64,000 bases of DNA from Cyanobium sp. FGCU6 (GTDB taxonomy: Bacteria; Cyanobacteriota; Cyanobacteriia; PCC-6307; Cyanobiaceae). Numbering within the stretch: position 1 is the stretch's first letter; each line of letters opens with the position of its first letter. Below the pieces are notes generated by a model that was given only the letters and a program-made list of their open reading frames with translations, ran no database searches and had not been told where the DNA came from. The stretch is taken from NCBI GenBank assembly GCA_024958655.1, contig JANWUR010000005.1:113489-177488 (forward strand). The letters are read 5' to 3'. Shown here piece by piece: positions 51,613 to 61,900 of this stretch. The translations under genes and the position numbers were made by a program.

Positions 51613-52854
51613 TCATCCCAGCAGCCCCGATGCAAACAGCGTCACCAGGTCGATGGTGCTGCCCTGCCGGTCGCGAAGCAGCGGATGCTGATCGCCCTGG
51701 ATCACATCGGTTTCGCCCGCTGCCGTCTTGGCAAAGCAGAGCAGCTGGGCCGGGCTGGCAAGGCTGAGCAGAACTGGGGAATGGGTGGTCATGAAGATCT
51801 GGGCGTTGTGAACAGACGAAAGTGACTGAAACACCGATTCCAGCAGCTTGGGATGGATGCCATTTTCGGGTTCTTCAATCAGATACGAGCCGCTGCGATC
51901 CTCCCCATACGCCAGCAACGTGAGCGCCAGCAGGCGCAGCGTGCCATCGGAGAGCAACCAGGAGGGCAGAGCCACGTCGTCTGTGGTGTGGGCGGTGAGA
52001 TAACGATGGTCGTTCTCCTCGTTGAACACGGTAGAGAAGCTGCGGACTTCGGGCAGCGCTTCCTGGATGTGGGCCAGCCACTGGCCAAAGCGCGCAGGAT
52101 TTTGCTGCAGGCGATGCAGCACCCAGGGCAGGTTGGAGCCATCCGCCCGAAAGCCCCACTGGCGCGCAAACGAGCATGGCAGGCGCATGTGCTCAGCGGA
52201 GAGCACCAGCCGATGCAGCAGGCCGATCAGCCGGTCCCTGAACCAGCAGCCCAGGGGAAAGCGCTTGGGGTCGTCCGGGAGGCTGGCCAGGGCTGTGCGA
52301 CCGGCCTGGATCCTGCGAGTGGTCTGCCAGTTGGCGGCTTCGGCAGAGAACGTTGCCCTGGCTGGCTGGTGGCGACCGATGACCTGCTTCCAGCCTGTGG
52401 GCAGGGAGCCATGGGAATTCACCAGGATTGTTGCGGGGATCGTGCGGGGTGAAGGGAACACCTCCAACGGAGGCCGGGGCTTGTGATCGCCATGGGGGAC
52501 CACCAGCAGATGTTCGGCAACAATGCTGCTGGCGAGAGCATCAATCGCCAGTTCATAGCGACAGACCTGTTGCGTCGCCGGAATGGGACACTCGACAGCG
52601 AGTTCAAACAGCTGCCCCTGCTGCTTCCAGAGCAACTGACGTGCGTCTGTGGCGAGCAGGGGAATCGGGAGTCGATCATCACCACCCATGGCAAGCTTCA
52701 AGCCCAGCTCAATGAGCTGGGACAGAAAGCCGGGGATCTCGAGCAGGGCGGTTTTGCCGCTGCCATTGGGCCCGATCAGGATCTGAAACGGGCTGAGCGG
52801 CTGACGCACGTAGCGCAGCGACCGGTAGTTGAGGGCTTCGATCAGGGAGATCAT
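51613..52854 (-). CDS. AAA family ATPase (OLD/AAA_21-like)
   Basis: 413 residues from ATG 52854 (MISLIEALNYRSLRYVRQPL). Walker A QILIGPNGSGKTALLEI near residue 30. ABC-type signature-like LPSWLLSDGTLRLLALTLL, Walker B YLIEEPENGIHPKLLESVF and H-loop IFMTTHSPVLLSLA near the end. This is the SMC/ABC-like ATPase type found in OLD and Retron-Eco78/PARIS-like defence systems; no nuclease domain is fused. The start follows 3 nt after a broken gene for a wHTH protein. Confidence 0.85.
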   Translation of the reverse strand: MISLIEALNYRSLRYVRQPLSPFQILIGPNGSGKTALLEIPGFLSQLIELGLKLAMGGDDRLPIPLLATDARQLLWKQQGQLFELAVECPIPATQQVCRYELAIDALASSIVAEHLLVVPHGDHKPRPPLEVFPSPRTIPATILVNSHGSLPTGWKQVIGRHQPARATFSAEAANWQTTRRIQAGRTALASLPDDPKRFPLGCWFRDRLIGLLHRLVLSAEHMRLPCSFARQWGFRADGSNLPWVLHRLQQNPARFGQWLAHIQEALPEVRSFSTVFNEENDHRYLTAHTTDDVALPSWLLSDGTLRLLALTLLAYGEDRSGSYLIEEPENGIHPKLLESVFQSLSSVHNAQIFMTTHSPVLLSLASPAQLLCFAKTAAGETDVIQGDQHPLLRDRQGSTIDLVTLFASGLLG

Positions 52855-53151
52855 GCGTTGTCCTCCTGCTCCAGGCTGGCGCCAACCGCAGAGGCAGGTG
52901 ATGGCATGGAGCGGTAGGCCTGCTCGGGGTGGCTGGGAATGTCTGGGAACCGCCGTTCCAGCAGGCCGTCTTTCAGCATGGGGGTCAGATGCCGATCCGA
53001 GAGATTCCGGGGCTCGAACCTGAGCAGTGCAGCCAGCCAGGCTACAGATCGCCACTGGTCTGCGCAGAGCTGGAGGATCGCCTGGCGCAGCTTCTCCTTG
53101 CGGGGTCGAGACCCAAGAGAAGCGATGACATGCTGGAGATCAGGATCCAGC
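52855..53151 (-). pseudogene. C-terminal wHTH fragment of a larger protein
   Basis: On the minus strand an open frame without start reads LDPDLQHVIASLGSRPRKEKLRQAILQLCADQWRSVAWLAALLRFEPRNLSDRHLTPMLKDGLLERRFPDIP, ending ASLEQEDNA-stop directly before the AAA ATPase ATG. It looks like the C-terminal winged-helix of an AlbA_2/ATP-binding regulator. Everything upstream has been replaced by the tandem repeat and endolysin sequence. Confidence 0.65.
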
Positions 53152-53719
53152 AGCCCCCCTCGATCCAGCTCCAGCCCCCCTCGATCGGGGCCGAGCCCCC
53201 CTCGATCCGCTGGCAGCCCCCCTCGATCGAGGACAAGTTTTCCTTGATCGGGCCGATCACCAGCCAGGAGGCCTGGCGCGAGCCGCCTATGTAGTTGACA
53301 CCGAGCAGCCAGTCGTCCTCCATCCGGTTGCGCAGCAGACCATCGGCCTGCTCCTGGCTGATGGGATCCCCCTCCTTGAACGGCCGCCCCTGCAGATCAC
53401 GGGTGCTGCCCCAGCCGATCGTCCAGGGCTCGCCGCCGCTCTCAGGATCGGGGTAGGCGCTGAGCCGGCAGCCCTCGAACTCCTTCACCAGGGGGAGGGC
53501 CACCGCGACGGCGGCGGGGCTCTCGGCCACCGGAGCCGGCGCCGCTCCGGCGGCAGCCTGATGGGCAGTCCACAGACGCCGCAGGGTGCCGCCCTCCTCC
53601 AGGGCCTGGGGCGCATGGGCCACCAGCTGCTCCAGCACCGCCTGCAACCAGGCCCGGTGGTGGGGGAGGTCTGGATTGAAGTGCTCGACGTAGTCGCCAG
53701 CTGGGATGGAGCGGCTCAT
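53042..53719 (-). pseudogene. Truncated endolysin, second copy
   Basis: MSRSIPAGDYVEHFNPDLPHHRAWLQAVLEQL... and LVKEFEGCRLSAYPDPESGGEPWTIGWGSTRDLQGRPF match the 41-42 kb endolysin, here without the frameshift. After QASWLVIGPIKENLS the lysozyme fold and the C39 domain are missing. The frame continues through four IEGG heptapeptide repeats and then out of frame over the wHTH fragment. Probably inactive. Confidence 0.75.
53152..53235. repeat. 21-bp tandem repeat, four copies
   Basis: AGCCCCCCTCGATC cores start at 53152, 53173, 53194 and 53215, an exact 21-bp period with a variable 7-bp spacer. On the minus strand this gives IEGG every seven residues. The G-run plus GATC(A/G)AG theme resembles the units of the 5430 and 12915 repeat blocks. 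Confidence 0.85.
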
Positions 53720-53961
53720 CGGAACACCCCCCGCCGGCCGGGGGCCAGCGCCGGCTGGTTGTTTGCCGCTGCGGTCTGCATGCCGGAGGGGAAGAACAGG
53801 GCGAGAGCCGTGCTCCGCGACCGGCAGGCGTTCCCCTGGCGGGGCGCCTGGATCCAGTTCGGCAGTTCACAGGCGCCGACGAAGGCCGACGAGAAGACGA
53901 TCTGGCCGGTGAGCAGACCGTGGGAGGCGGCCGCTCCAAGCAGCCGCAACAAGGGGTTCAT
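53716..53961 (-). CDS. Small membrane/holin-like protein, second module
   Basis: 81 residues with a hydrophobic N-terminal segment (LLRLLGAAASHGLLTGQIVFSSAFVGA), overlapping the endolysin start (ATGA-type overlap at 53716-53719). Same place as the holin-like gene in the 42-kb module, but the sequence is not clearly related. Confidence 0.45.
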   Translation of the reverse strand: MNPLLRLLGAAASHGLLTGQIVFSSAFVGACELPNWIQAPRQGNACRSRSTALALFFPSGMQTAAANNQPALAPGRRGVFR

Positions 53962-54021
53962 GAAGCCAGAAGGCGGGTCTTCTGGCTTTTGCCACGGGTT
54001 GTCAGCAACCCCGTGGGGGCC

Positions 54022-54678
54022 TCAGCCCGCCCCCACCAGCTGCTGGCGCAGGGCGGCAATGGCCTTCTTCTGGGCCTGAAGAGTCGCCAGGCGCACCTCT
54101 CGGTGCGACACCGCCATCGGGCTGATCTGCAGCTGCACTGCGGCGGCTCGCAGCGAGAGCCCCTCGAGAACGGTGAGCCGCAGGGCCGTGGCCTGGGCCG
54201 CCGGCAGCTGCTCCACCAGTTGCTCCAGCGCCGGCCCGGTGCGGGAGGCCTCCAGCGCGGGCTCAGCGACGGGTGCCGCCAGTTGCTCCAGCAGGGAGGA
54301 CTCACCGGCGGCGGGAGCATCAAGGCTGGTGTGGCCGAGCGGCCAGGTGCCCTTCTCATGCTCCCGGCGGGATACCCGCACCAGGCGGACGCGATCGCGC
54401 AGGTGATGCTGCAGGGCGCCGGTGATGCAGCGGCGCAGATAGGACCCAGCGGGCTCACCGGCTCTGCAGCGGAGAGCGGATCGAACCAGGGCCTCTCGGG
54501 CTACCTGGATCAGATCCTCCCGCTCCACCAGCGGGAACAGACGCCGGGCAGTGGCTGAGGCGATGGCATCGGCCAGGGGCAGGTGCTCCAGCACCAAGGC
54601 ATCACGGGCCTTGAGGGCAGAACGGCTGAAAGCCGGCGACTGCTGCTGGCGGCGGGAGATGGATGAGAGGGAAGCCAT
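54022..54678 (-). CDS. Sigma-70-family RNA polymerase sigma factor
   Basis: 218 residues from ATG 54678 (MASLSSISRRQQQ). Region 2: LVLEHLPLADAIASATARRLFPLVEREDLIQVAREALVRSALRCRAG...YLRRCITGALQHHLRDRVRLVRVSR. Region 4: LEQLPAAQATALRLTVLEGLSLRAAAVQLQISPMAVSHREVRLATLQAQKKAIAAL. Small alternative or phage-like sigma factor. The upstream ~200 nt is shared with the decayed copy at 43.1-43.8 kb, so the promoter was duplicated too. Confidence 0.85.
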   Translation of the reverse strand: MASLSSISRRQQQSPAFSRSALKARDALVLEHLPLADAIASATARRLFPLVEREDLIQVAREALVRSALRCRAGEPAGSYLRRCITGALQHHLRDRVRLVRVSRREHEKGTWPLGHTSLDAPAAGESSLLEQLAAPVAEPALEASRTGPALEQLVEQLPAAQATALRLTVLEGLSLRAAAVQLQISPMAVSHREVRLATLQAQKKAIAALRQQLVGAG

Positions 54679-55316
54679 CTGGGAGACGGCGGAGAACCCC
54701 ACCCCCACCGGCCGGCCGCAGTGCCACGGCAAGGACGCCCCCCTGGGGCGCATGGCCCGATCCTTGACGCGGCGCGAGGACCGGCCGAGGGATCCGGTGG
54801 GTGTGCGCCGGTCCGGGGGCAATTCCCTCCCCCACTGCCGGTGCTGCAGGGTGCCCAGCCCAGGGACCGCCCAGTCGGAACCGTCAGGCCGTTGCGGTCA
54901 GCCGCCTCGCTGAGGAACCTGCGGTGTCCGCCCCCCGCTGGAGAGGGAGGTGTCCATTGCTCCAGGAAGCCCAAGCCCACGGGCGATGCAGCGACATCCG
55001 AGAGCCGGAGGCGGAGGGCCTCCGGCCCCGGGAGGCTCAGAGCACCCGCAGCAGCTGGCCGGCGGCATCAAGCAGATGCACCGAGATGATGCGGATCGGG
55101 CAACTGCGGCTGAGGGGAGTGGCGGCCATGGCTGGGCTGGCGAACGACACCGCCGTTCAGCCCCTGCGCCGCCTGCGCCGCGCAAGGGGCGCTGAGCGCA
55201 GCGCAGCGACTCGCGTCAGCCCTTGCGCGGTGCGCAAGCCGGGGCAGGCCGGCTGGCGTGATCGCCAGCCCCCAGGGCCGTCTCACTGACCTGCCAAGCC
55301 CTGTCTGCGAAAGGCA
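54679..55316. other. Intergenic region with a large inverted repeat
   Basis: No convincing gene in 638 nt. 54680-54930 is shared with the upstream region of the other sigma-factor copy (43630-43880). 55178-55188 (CCGCGCAAGGG) is the inverted complement of 55220-55230 (CCCTTGCGCGG), with an inner CTGA/TCAG step. This hairpin could act as terminator or REP-like element between convergent or divergent units. Confidence 0.55.
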
Positions 55317-55898
55317 TCAACCAGCTGGGTCCTGGCGGAGGACCCCCGAGAAGCCCATCACCACAGGTGGCTGATAGGGCCTGAGCTGCTGAGCCGTGGC
55401 CTCCAGGAAGGCCACCAGGATCGTGATCAGCGGGATGTAGTCCCGCAGCGCGGGCTTCACGGGAGGCTCACCAGCAGCACCGGCTTTGGAGAGCACCGAC
55501 TTCAGGGGTGCCCAGAGCGGATTGTCGCGGGCGTTCCGGTAGGCCTGGGCCAGCCGCTCCGCATAGGCGGGATCGTCGAGAGAAGCGGACTCGCTGGAAT
55601 GGGCGAAGGCATTGCGGACCCGCCGCAGGGTGTGGAGGGCCCTCTCGACTGGGCTTTCGATCAGTCCCAGGCGGTGGGCCAGGCTGATGCGCGCCCCGAA
55701 GGACCCGAGGGGGCGATCCGGCTGGAACAGAGCATCACTCCGGCCTGGGCTCGGCAGCAGAACGGACAGCAGCAGACGCTCCAGAGCGGCGTCCACCCTG
55801 GCAACCCCCACCAGAACTGCTCCGCGGCCACGCTCCTCGAGCATCTGCAGAGCAATGGTGCGGACGGCCGAGGCAGCTCCTTGCAGGGACTGATCCAT
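55317..55898 (-). CDS. MltR-like protein
   Basis: 193 residues from ATG 55898 (MDQSLQGAASAVRTIALQML). Pattern ARVDAALERLLLSVLLP, PLGSFGARISLAHRLGLI, ALHTLRRVRNAFAHS is that of the MltR/mannitol-repressor-like all-helical family, whose members outside mannitol operons are uncharacterised. Divergent from the nuclease-like gene at 56091. Confidence 0.65.
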   Translation of the reverse strand: MDQSLQGAASAVRTIALQMLEERGRGAVLVGVARVDAALERLLLSVLLPSPGRSDALFQPDRPLGSFGARISLAHRLGLIESPVERALHTLRRVRNAFAHSSESASLDDPAYAERLAQAYRNARDNPLWAPLKSVLSKAGAAGEPPVKPALRDYIPLITILVAFLEATAQQLRPYQPPVVMGFSGVLRQDPAG

Positions 55899-56090
55899 CG
55901 CGACGCAGGGACAGAGTCCGATCCTGGCCGGACGGTGCGTGCCTCGCCACCAAGTTCGCGATGGGGCCGACTTACGCCGCGAAAGCAGGGAGTAGGTCGA
56001 CCTGTAATCGAGCTTCCACCCCGTGCCGCTCACTTGCAGGCTGACGCTGGGGACCAGGCGCTGCACCCTGAGGGGGTTGGCGCAGAGTTG

Positions 56091-56612
56091 ATGGCAGTGG
56101 GCAGCAGGGATTGGCTCAGGTTGCCAGTGGTGACGGCCGGTTCCGAGCACCTGGTGATGGGGCACCTGATGCGGCGCAACATCCTCACCTACAAGGCCCC
56201 ACCGGGGAATGAAGGGTATGACTTGATCTGCATTCATCCCGATCCCCGTCACCAACCGGGGCCTGGGGAGAAAGCGCAGATTCGCGTCCAGGTCAAGAGG
56301 CGCTATGCCACCGATTGCGATCGGGGCTTCCCCGTGAAGGAGAAAAGCCTGGATGCCTTCGATTACTTGATTGTTGTCTTTCTGAACATTGGCAACTTCT
56401 ATGGACGCAATGATGGCAGTACAGGGGCGCGAGGACCTGAGTATTTCACCCTCTCACAGGCCTTCATTCGAGAGCATCACGAGCCGATCTCAACCTGGGA
56501 GAAAGTGCGATTGAAGAAACTGGAAAACGAGATCCAGCCCTTCAAAAACGAAGAGGGATTTGAGCAGATCGCCACCGCTCTCGGTGTTTCCAGGCCGCAG
56601 AAGATCCGCTGA
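56091..56612 (+). CDS. PD-(D/E)XK nuclease-like protein
   Basis: 173 residues from ATG 56091 (MAVGSRDWLRLPVVTAGSEH). Pattern GSEHLVMGHLMRRNILTYK (helix with Glu), GNEGYDLICIH (Asp), RVQVKRRYA (Q-x-K), as in small PD-(D/E)XK proteins. The rest (FDYLIVVFLNIGNFYGRN) continues the fold. Role unknown: restriction-like, repair or antitoxin. The GC is lower than in the BREX genes that follow. Confidence 0.55.
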   Translation: MAVGSRDWLRLPVVTAGSEHLVMGHLMRRNILTYKAPPGNEGYDLICIHPDPRHQPGPGEKAQIRVQVKRRYATDCDRGFPVKEKSLDAFDYLIVVFLNIGNFYGRNDGSTGARGPEYFTLSQAFIREHHEPISTWEKVRLKKLENEIQPFKNEEGFEQIATALGVSRPQKIR

Positions 56613-56785
56613 GAACGCGGGCTCCGAGGCCGCCCGCGGCCAAAACTATGCGCTACGTGCATCATTTCGCGTTGCCACCCGGAACGCCCGGCCCCTTGCT
56701 ACCAAACCGTTGCGGATCGCCGCAGCCAGGTAGGCGAAGCAGCAGAATCGCGGCAGCCCTTCACCCCTCCAGCCTCCCTCCACCT

Positions 56786-57439
56786 GTGAGCCTCCTTGAG
56801 CTGGATCCCTCTGCTGAAGGAAGCGGGCTGAACGCCCCCCTCGCCGGCCCCGGCTCTGGAGCTGCCATCGCCAGCTCGGATCTGGATCAGGCCCTCACCG
56901 CCCAGTTCGTTGTGGCCTGGGCTGGTGAGGGCGGAGAGGATCCCCGGCTGGGCTGGTGGCAGACGGATTTGGTCTCGGAGTACGGCGGAGAAGACCTGCT
57001 CAAACGGCTCCTGCCACGGACGTGGCCTTGGGCCGTGCTCCAGGCAGTGCGGGAGGCCGCTCGCCGCAAGGACGAGGAGCTGCGGGGCAAGGCCAGCGAC
57101 CCTGATCAGCTCGTGACCTTGTACCGCTTCGGGTTCGAGCTGGATGAGCAGATCGAGGAACGGCTGCAGTTCCACAAGCGCAGCGGCCTCCCTCCTGTGG
57201 AAGCCCTGCCGGGTCTGGCAGAGGTGCTCGGGAGCACGCTCCACCAGGGCTGGGACAAGGATCAGTTCCAGGGATGGCTGGAGGCCCATGGACCCGTGCA
57301 GGCCGAGGCAGTGCCCACCGGTCGCCTGCTGAAGGGGGCCATGCCCACCGGACTGGACCGCCGCGTGGCGCAGCTGGTGGCAGCGCTGGCGCCTCTGGCC
57401 GGCAGCTATCCCCTGCCGCACTTCCGGGTGAAGCCATGA
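56786..57439 (+). CDS. brxE: BrxE
   Basis: 217 residues from GTG 56786 (a start at ATG 56648 would add 46 unconvincing residues). FVVAWAGEGGEDPRLGWWQTDLVSEYGGEDLLKRLLPRT and LVTLYRFGFELDEQIEERLQFHK match the BrxE pattern; RVAQLVAALAPLAGSYPLPHFR closes it. BrxE marks type 6 BREX loci. First gene of the forward operon, coupled to brxA by ATGA at 57436. Confidence 0.78.
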   Translation: MSLLELDPSAEGSGLNAPLAGPGSGAAIASSDLDQALTAQFVVAWAGEGGEDPRLGWWQTDLVSEYGGEDLLKRLLPRTWPWAVLQAVREAARRKDEELRGKASDPDQLVTLYRFGFELDEQIEERLQFHKRSGLPPVEALPGLAEVLGSTLHQGWDKDQFQGWLEAHGPVQAEAVPTGRLLKGAMPTGLDRRVAQLVAALAPLAGSYPLPHFRVKP

Positions 57440-58347
57440 GCAAGGCGGCCACCAGCAAGAAGATCGCCAGCAAGACGAGCCTGGCGGCAGCGAGCCAGGC
57501 AGCTGCGACGGGCCAGCCGGCGCCGCGGAAGGCAAGGGCCCGCCGCACTCCAGCTGCCAAGCCACCAGCACGACCCATGGAAGAAGGCCGGCTCCATACC
57601 CGCGTGCTCAAGTGCACGCTGGAGCTCGCCAACTCGCGCATCTTCTGGGCGGAGAGCATCGCTGCGGAGCCCATGCAGGCCGAGGCCGCCTTTGAGGCGG
57701 GGTGGTTCGGCCATCGCAGCCTGTCGCGGATGCGGGAGCTGCTCACCAATCTGCGGGCGCGCTACGGCGCGTTTCCAGCGGCCCTGCAGGTGCTGCACCG
57801 CTGGCAACGGATGGGCGGCGACACCCAGAAGCTGATCTGCCATTGGCATCTCCAGCTCAGCGACCCGCTTTACCGCCAGTTCAGTGGCACCTTCCTGCCG
57901 GAGCGGCTGCTGCAGGGACAGCCCACGGTGAGCAAGCAGCAGGTGGTGACCTGGCTGGGGGAGGCCGGCGGTGGGCGCTGGTCGGGGAGCACCCGCCTGC
58001 AGCTGGCCAGCAAGCTCCTGTCCACGGCGCACAGCGCAGGCCTGATCCAGGGCAAGCGCGATCCACGGCCGATCGTGTTCCCCCTGGTGCCCGATGACGC
58101 GCTGACCTATCTGCTGCACCTGCTGCGGGAGGTGGACTTCGAGGGGACAGTGCTGGCGAACCCCTATCTCCGCTCCGTGGGCCTGGAGGGGAACCTGCTG
58201 AACGATCGGCTCAAGCGCCTGCCGGACCTGAGCTATGGCCGCCAGGGCGATCTGGTGGACATGGGCTGGAAGCACCCCGACCTGTCCGCGTGGGCCACCC
58301 ACGCCGGGGTTGGCGGGGCTGAACAGCGGGAGCTGGCGGTGGCATGA
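57436..58347 (+). CDS. brxA: BrxA (DUF1819)
   Basis: 303 residues; the DUF1819 part (~55-270) is preceded by a Lys/Ala-rich tail (KAATSKKIASKTSLAAASQ) that lengthens it beyond the usual ~200. Typical strings: LKCTLELANSRIFW, LLTNLRARYGAFPAALQVLHRW, ICHWHLQLSDPLYRQFSGTFLP. BrxA is a small DNA-binding protein needed for BREX function. Overlaps brxB by ATGA at 58344. Confidence 0.87.
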   Translation: MSKAATSKKIASKTSLAAASQAAATGQPAPRKARARRTPAAKPPARPMEEGRLHTRVLKCTLELANSRIFWAESIAAEPMQAEAAFEAGWFGHRSLSRMRELLTNLRARYGAFPAALQVLHRWQRMGGDTQKLICHWHLQLSDPLYRQFSGTFLPERLLQGQPTVSKQQVVTWLGEAGGGRWSGSTRLQLASKLLSTAHSAGLIQGKRDPRPIVFPLVPDDALTYLLHLLREVDFEGTVLANPYLRSVGLEGNLLNDRLKRLPDLSYGRQGDLVDMGWKHPDLSAWATHAGVGGAEQRELAVA

Positions 58348-58985
58348 CGGGCACGCTCCCCCTATTCAGCCAGGCGCATGAGGCCGTCACGGCCCTGCGG
58401 CGCGATCTCATCGATCCGGAGGATGGCCCACGCATCAGCACGATGCGCAACTACCGCTTCGCGATCGTTCAGTACAGCCCGGAACACGAGTACGCGATGC
58501 GCGCGGAGGTGCAGCGGCTGGTGTCTGAACTGGAGGCCAAGGGCTGGTTTGTGCTCACCATCGACCTGCTGAAGCTGCTGCTGGATCGCATCCGCTCCCA
58601 GCCGGATGACTGGACCGAGAAGGTGATCGCCATGGAGACACGGATGGCCGAGCGGCAGCTGGATCGGGGCCTGAACTACCTCAAGAGCAAGCTGCTGCCC
58701 CTGGTGGAGGGGCCGGAGGGATTGGCCGGCGACTGCCGACGCCTGATTCAGGACTTCGTCCATAAGCATCCCGATAAAGCCGATCAGACCCTGGTGCTGA
58801 TCGGTCGGGCAGGCGGCCTCTATCCCTTCTTCCGCTCTTCAGCGTTGCTGCGGCACCTCGACGGGCAGACAGGGAACGTGCCTGTGGTGCTGCTCTACCC
58901 GGGCACGAAGCAGGGACCGACGTCCCTGTCGTTCATGGGCGTGCTCAACCCCGACAGCGACTACCGCCCCCGCATCTACCCCTGA
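58344..58985 (+). CDS. brxB: BrxB (DUF1788)
   Basis: 213 residues. FAIVQYSPEHEYAMRAEVQRL, GWFVLTIDLLKLLLDRI, TLVLIGRAGGLYPFFRSSALL and VPVVLLYPGTKQGPTSLSFM are the DUF1788 hallmarks. A core BREX component of unknown activity. brxC follows after 9 nt. Confidence 0.9.
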   Translation: MTGTLPLFSQAHEAVTALRRDLIDPEDGPRISTMRNYRFAIVQYSPEHEYAMRAEVQRLVSELEAKGWFVLTIDLLKLLLDRIRSQPDDWTEKVIAMETRMAERQLDRGLNYLKSKLLPLVEGPEGLAGDCRRLIQDFVHKHPDKADQTLVLIGRAGGLYPFFRSSALLRHLDGQTGNVPVVLLYPGTKQGPTSLSFMGVLNPDSDYRPRIYP

Positions 58986-58994
58986 GGAGCGCCC

Positions 58995-61900
58995 ATGACA
59001 TCCAAACCACTCCACACCCTGTTCAAATCGGATGTCACCCGCGATATCTCGCCGGTGGTGTATTTCCATGAGCAGACCCCGGCAAAGATTCAGACGGAGG
59101 TCAGCGAATACATCATCACGGGCGGCTGGCCGGAGGGGCACCCCAATCGCCAGCGCGTGCCGGATGGCATCCATGAGCAGTACGTGCGACTGCTGCGAGG
59201 AATCAGCCGCGAGCTGGACAAACCAGGGGGCCCGGAGCTGCCGACCGCCTGGATTTCTGGTTTCTTTGGATCCGGTAAGTCGATCTTCGCCAAACTGCTC
59301 GGCCTCGCCCTCGATGGCATGACGCTGCCGGATGGCACGTCGCTGTCTGAGGCCTGGCTGAATCGCGACAGCTCACCCCTTGCGGCTGAATTCAAGGAGG
59401 CCTGGGCGGCGCTGCGCCAGAAGATCGACCCGATGGCCGTGGTCTTCGACATCGGCAGCGTGGCCCGCGACAACGAGCACGTGCATGCCGTCGCCCTCGG
59501 CCAGGTGCAGAAGCGCCTGGGCTACTGCTCCACCGAGCCCCTGGTGGCCGACTTCGAGCTCAAGCTGGAGCGTGACGGTCACTGGCCGCAGTTCCTCGAG
59601 AAGGCTGAGCAGACCCTCGGGGAACCCTGGAGTGCGGTGAAGGATCAGCAGCTTGCCGAGGAGCAGTTCTCGCTGGTGCTCTCCGAGCTGTTTCCGGATC
59701 TCTACCGGGATCCGATGTCCTGGTTCGAGAGCCGGGCGGGCACCCACCAGCGGCGCGATTCACCGGAAGAGGTGGTGAAGGCGATCCGCGACATGCTCAA
59801 GCACCGCCAGCCGAACGCCACCTTGTTCCTGGTGATCGATGAGGTGTCGCAGTATGTGCTGAACAACCGCGATCGCACCGACCGACTGCGGGCCTTCGCC
59901 TCGGCGCTGGGGTCCACGCTGCGGGGCAAGGCGTGGCTGCTGGCGCTGGGGCAACAGAAGCTCGATGAGGCTGCAGGCGACACCTTCCTGTCATGGGCGA
60001 AGGACCGTTTCCCGCCCCAGCTGCAGGTGCATCTGGCGCCCACCAACATCCGCGATGTGGTGCACCAGCGCATCCTCGCCAAGACCGCCGAGGGCACGGC
60101 CGAGCTGCGGGAGCTGTTCGATCGCCACCGGGCCGATCTCAAGCTCTACGCCTATGGCTGCGAGGACACCACGGCCGATGAGTTCGTGGATGTGTACCCC
60201 CTGCTGCCGGGGCAGATCGAGCTGATCCTGCGGATCACGTCGGTGCTGCGCACCCGCTCCAGCCGCGCCCAGGGGGATGACCAGGCGATCCGCGGTCTGT
60301 TGCAACTGCTGGGTGAGCTGTTCCGACGGCAGCAACTGGCGGAGCAACCGATCGGCACGCTCGTGAGCCTCGATCGGGTCTATGAGGTGCAGTACACCGC
60401 CCTCGATGCCGACACCCAGTCCTCGATGGCCCGGATCCAGGCCCAGTGCACTGGCGAGGCCAGTGAGCTGATGCTGCGGGCCGCCAAGGCGGTGGCGTTG
60501 CTGGAGCTGATTCAGGACACGGACCCGACCACCGAGGAGCTGGTGGCTCGCTGCCTGGCGGAGCGGATGGATGGGGGCAACCAGCAGGCGGCGGTACGCC
60601 AGGCCCTGGAGGAGCTGCGCCGCCGCAACCTGCTGGGCTATTCGGAGAAAACGGGTTTCAAGATTCAATCCTCCGCCGGGGAGGAGTGGGAGCGGGAGCG
60701 AGCTGATTTCCCCTTCAGCCGGCAGGAGCTGAGCAAGCAGCTGCAGGAGAGCCTCAAGGGGCTGATGGGCGATGTCTCCGGGACGGAACGGCCCAAGTTG
60801 GAGGGGCGTCCTTTCCCCTGGGAGGTGCGCTACTCGGATGGCCGTTTTGCCAACGACGCCCAGCTGCTGGATCCTCGCGACGACGCCTGCCTGACGCTCG
60901 ATCTGCGGTGCCTGCCCCTCGATGAGCGGGTGGAGAGCAGCTGGGTGCGTCGCTCGGCGGAGGATCCCCAGCTGAAGAAACGGCTGCTGTGGATCGCCGG
61001 CAACAGCGATGCAGTGGAAGACCTGGCCCGGGAGCTGCATCGCTCTGCGGCGATCATCCAGCGCTATCAGCCGCGTCGAGAGTCGCTGGCGCCTGCGAGG
61101 CAGAGGTTGCTGCTCGATGAGCAGACCCGCCGCGATGCGCTGATCCCCCAGCTGAAGCAGGCGATCGCGCAGAACTGGATGGAGGGGACGCTCTACTTCC
61201 AGGGTCGCAGCCTCAATCCCAAGGACTGCGGCCAGAGCTTCGGGGCGGCACTGCTGGCGGCCGGCACCCAGGCCCTGCCGCTGCTCTACCCCTACTTCCG
61301 GGCGATACAGATCCTTCCCACAGAGTTGAACCAGCTGCTGCAGCCGGAGCTCACCGGCGCCTCCACCAAGTTCCTCCCCGAGGGACTGGGCATCCTGGAG
61401 CTGGACACCGGTCGTTATGTGCCCGCCTGCAGTGGCGAGATTCCGCGGCGGGTGCTGCAGACGATCGAAGACGACCCAGGCCTGGAAGGCGGCGAACTGC
61501 TCAAGCAGTTGGGAGCCGCTCCCTACGGCTATGCGCCGGGTGTGGTGAAGGCCTGTGTGGCGGGCTTGTTGCGCGACGGCAAGATCGCGATCCAACCGGA
61601 AACCGGCCCTGAGATCACCGCCCGCCGCGATGCCGGGGTGCAGGACCTGTTCGACAAGGACCGCAGTTTCCGCAAGGCCCGCTTCAGCAAAGGCGGTGAT
61701 GGCGGCACCAGCCGACAGGACCGGGCGCGGATCTGCAAGCTGTTCGACGAACTGCTGAAACGGGACCTCGACCGGGAAGAAGGCCCGATTGCCGATGCGG
61801 TGTCGGAGCTGTTCCCCGATCTGGCCAAGCGCCTGCGGGAGGTCCAGACCCGGCTGAATCGCCTCCCTGGCGATTTCGAGGAACCTGCCGCCCTGGCCAA

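Noticed and set aside
53152-53235. 21-bp repeats as a CRISPR array
   Set aside because: Spacers would be only ~7 bp, the repeats are GC-run based, and no cas genes are present. No CRISPR array was seen anywhere in the window.
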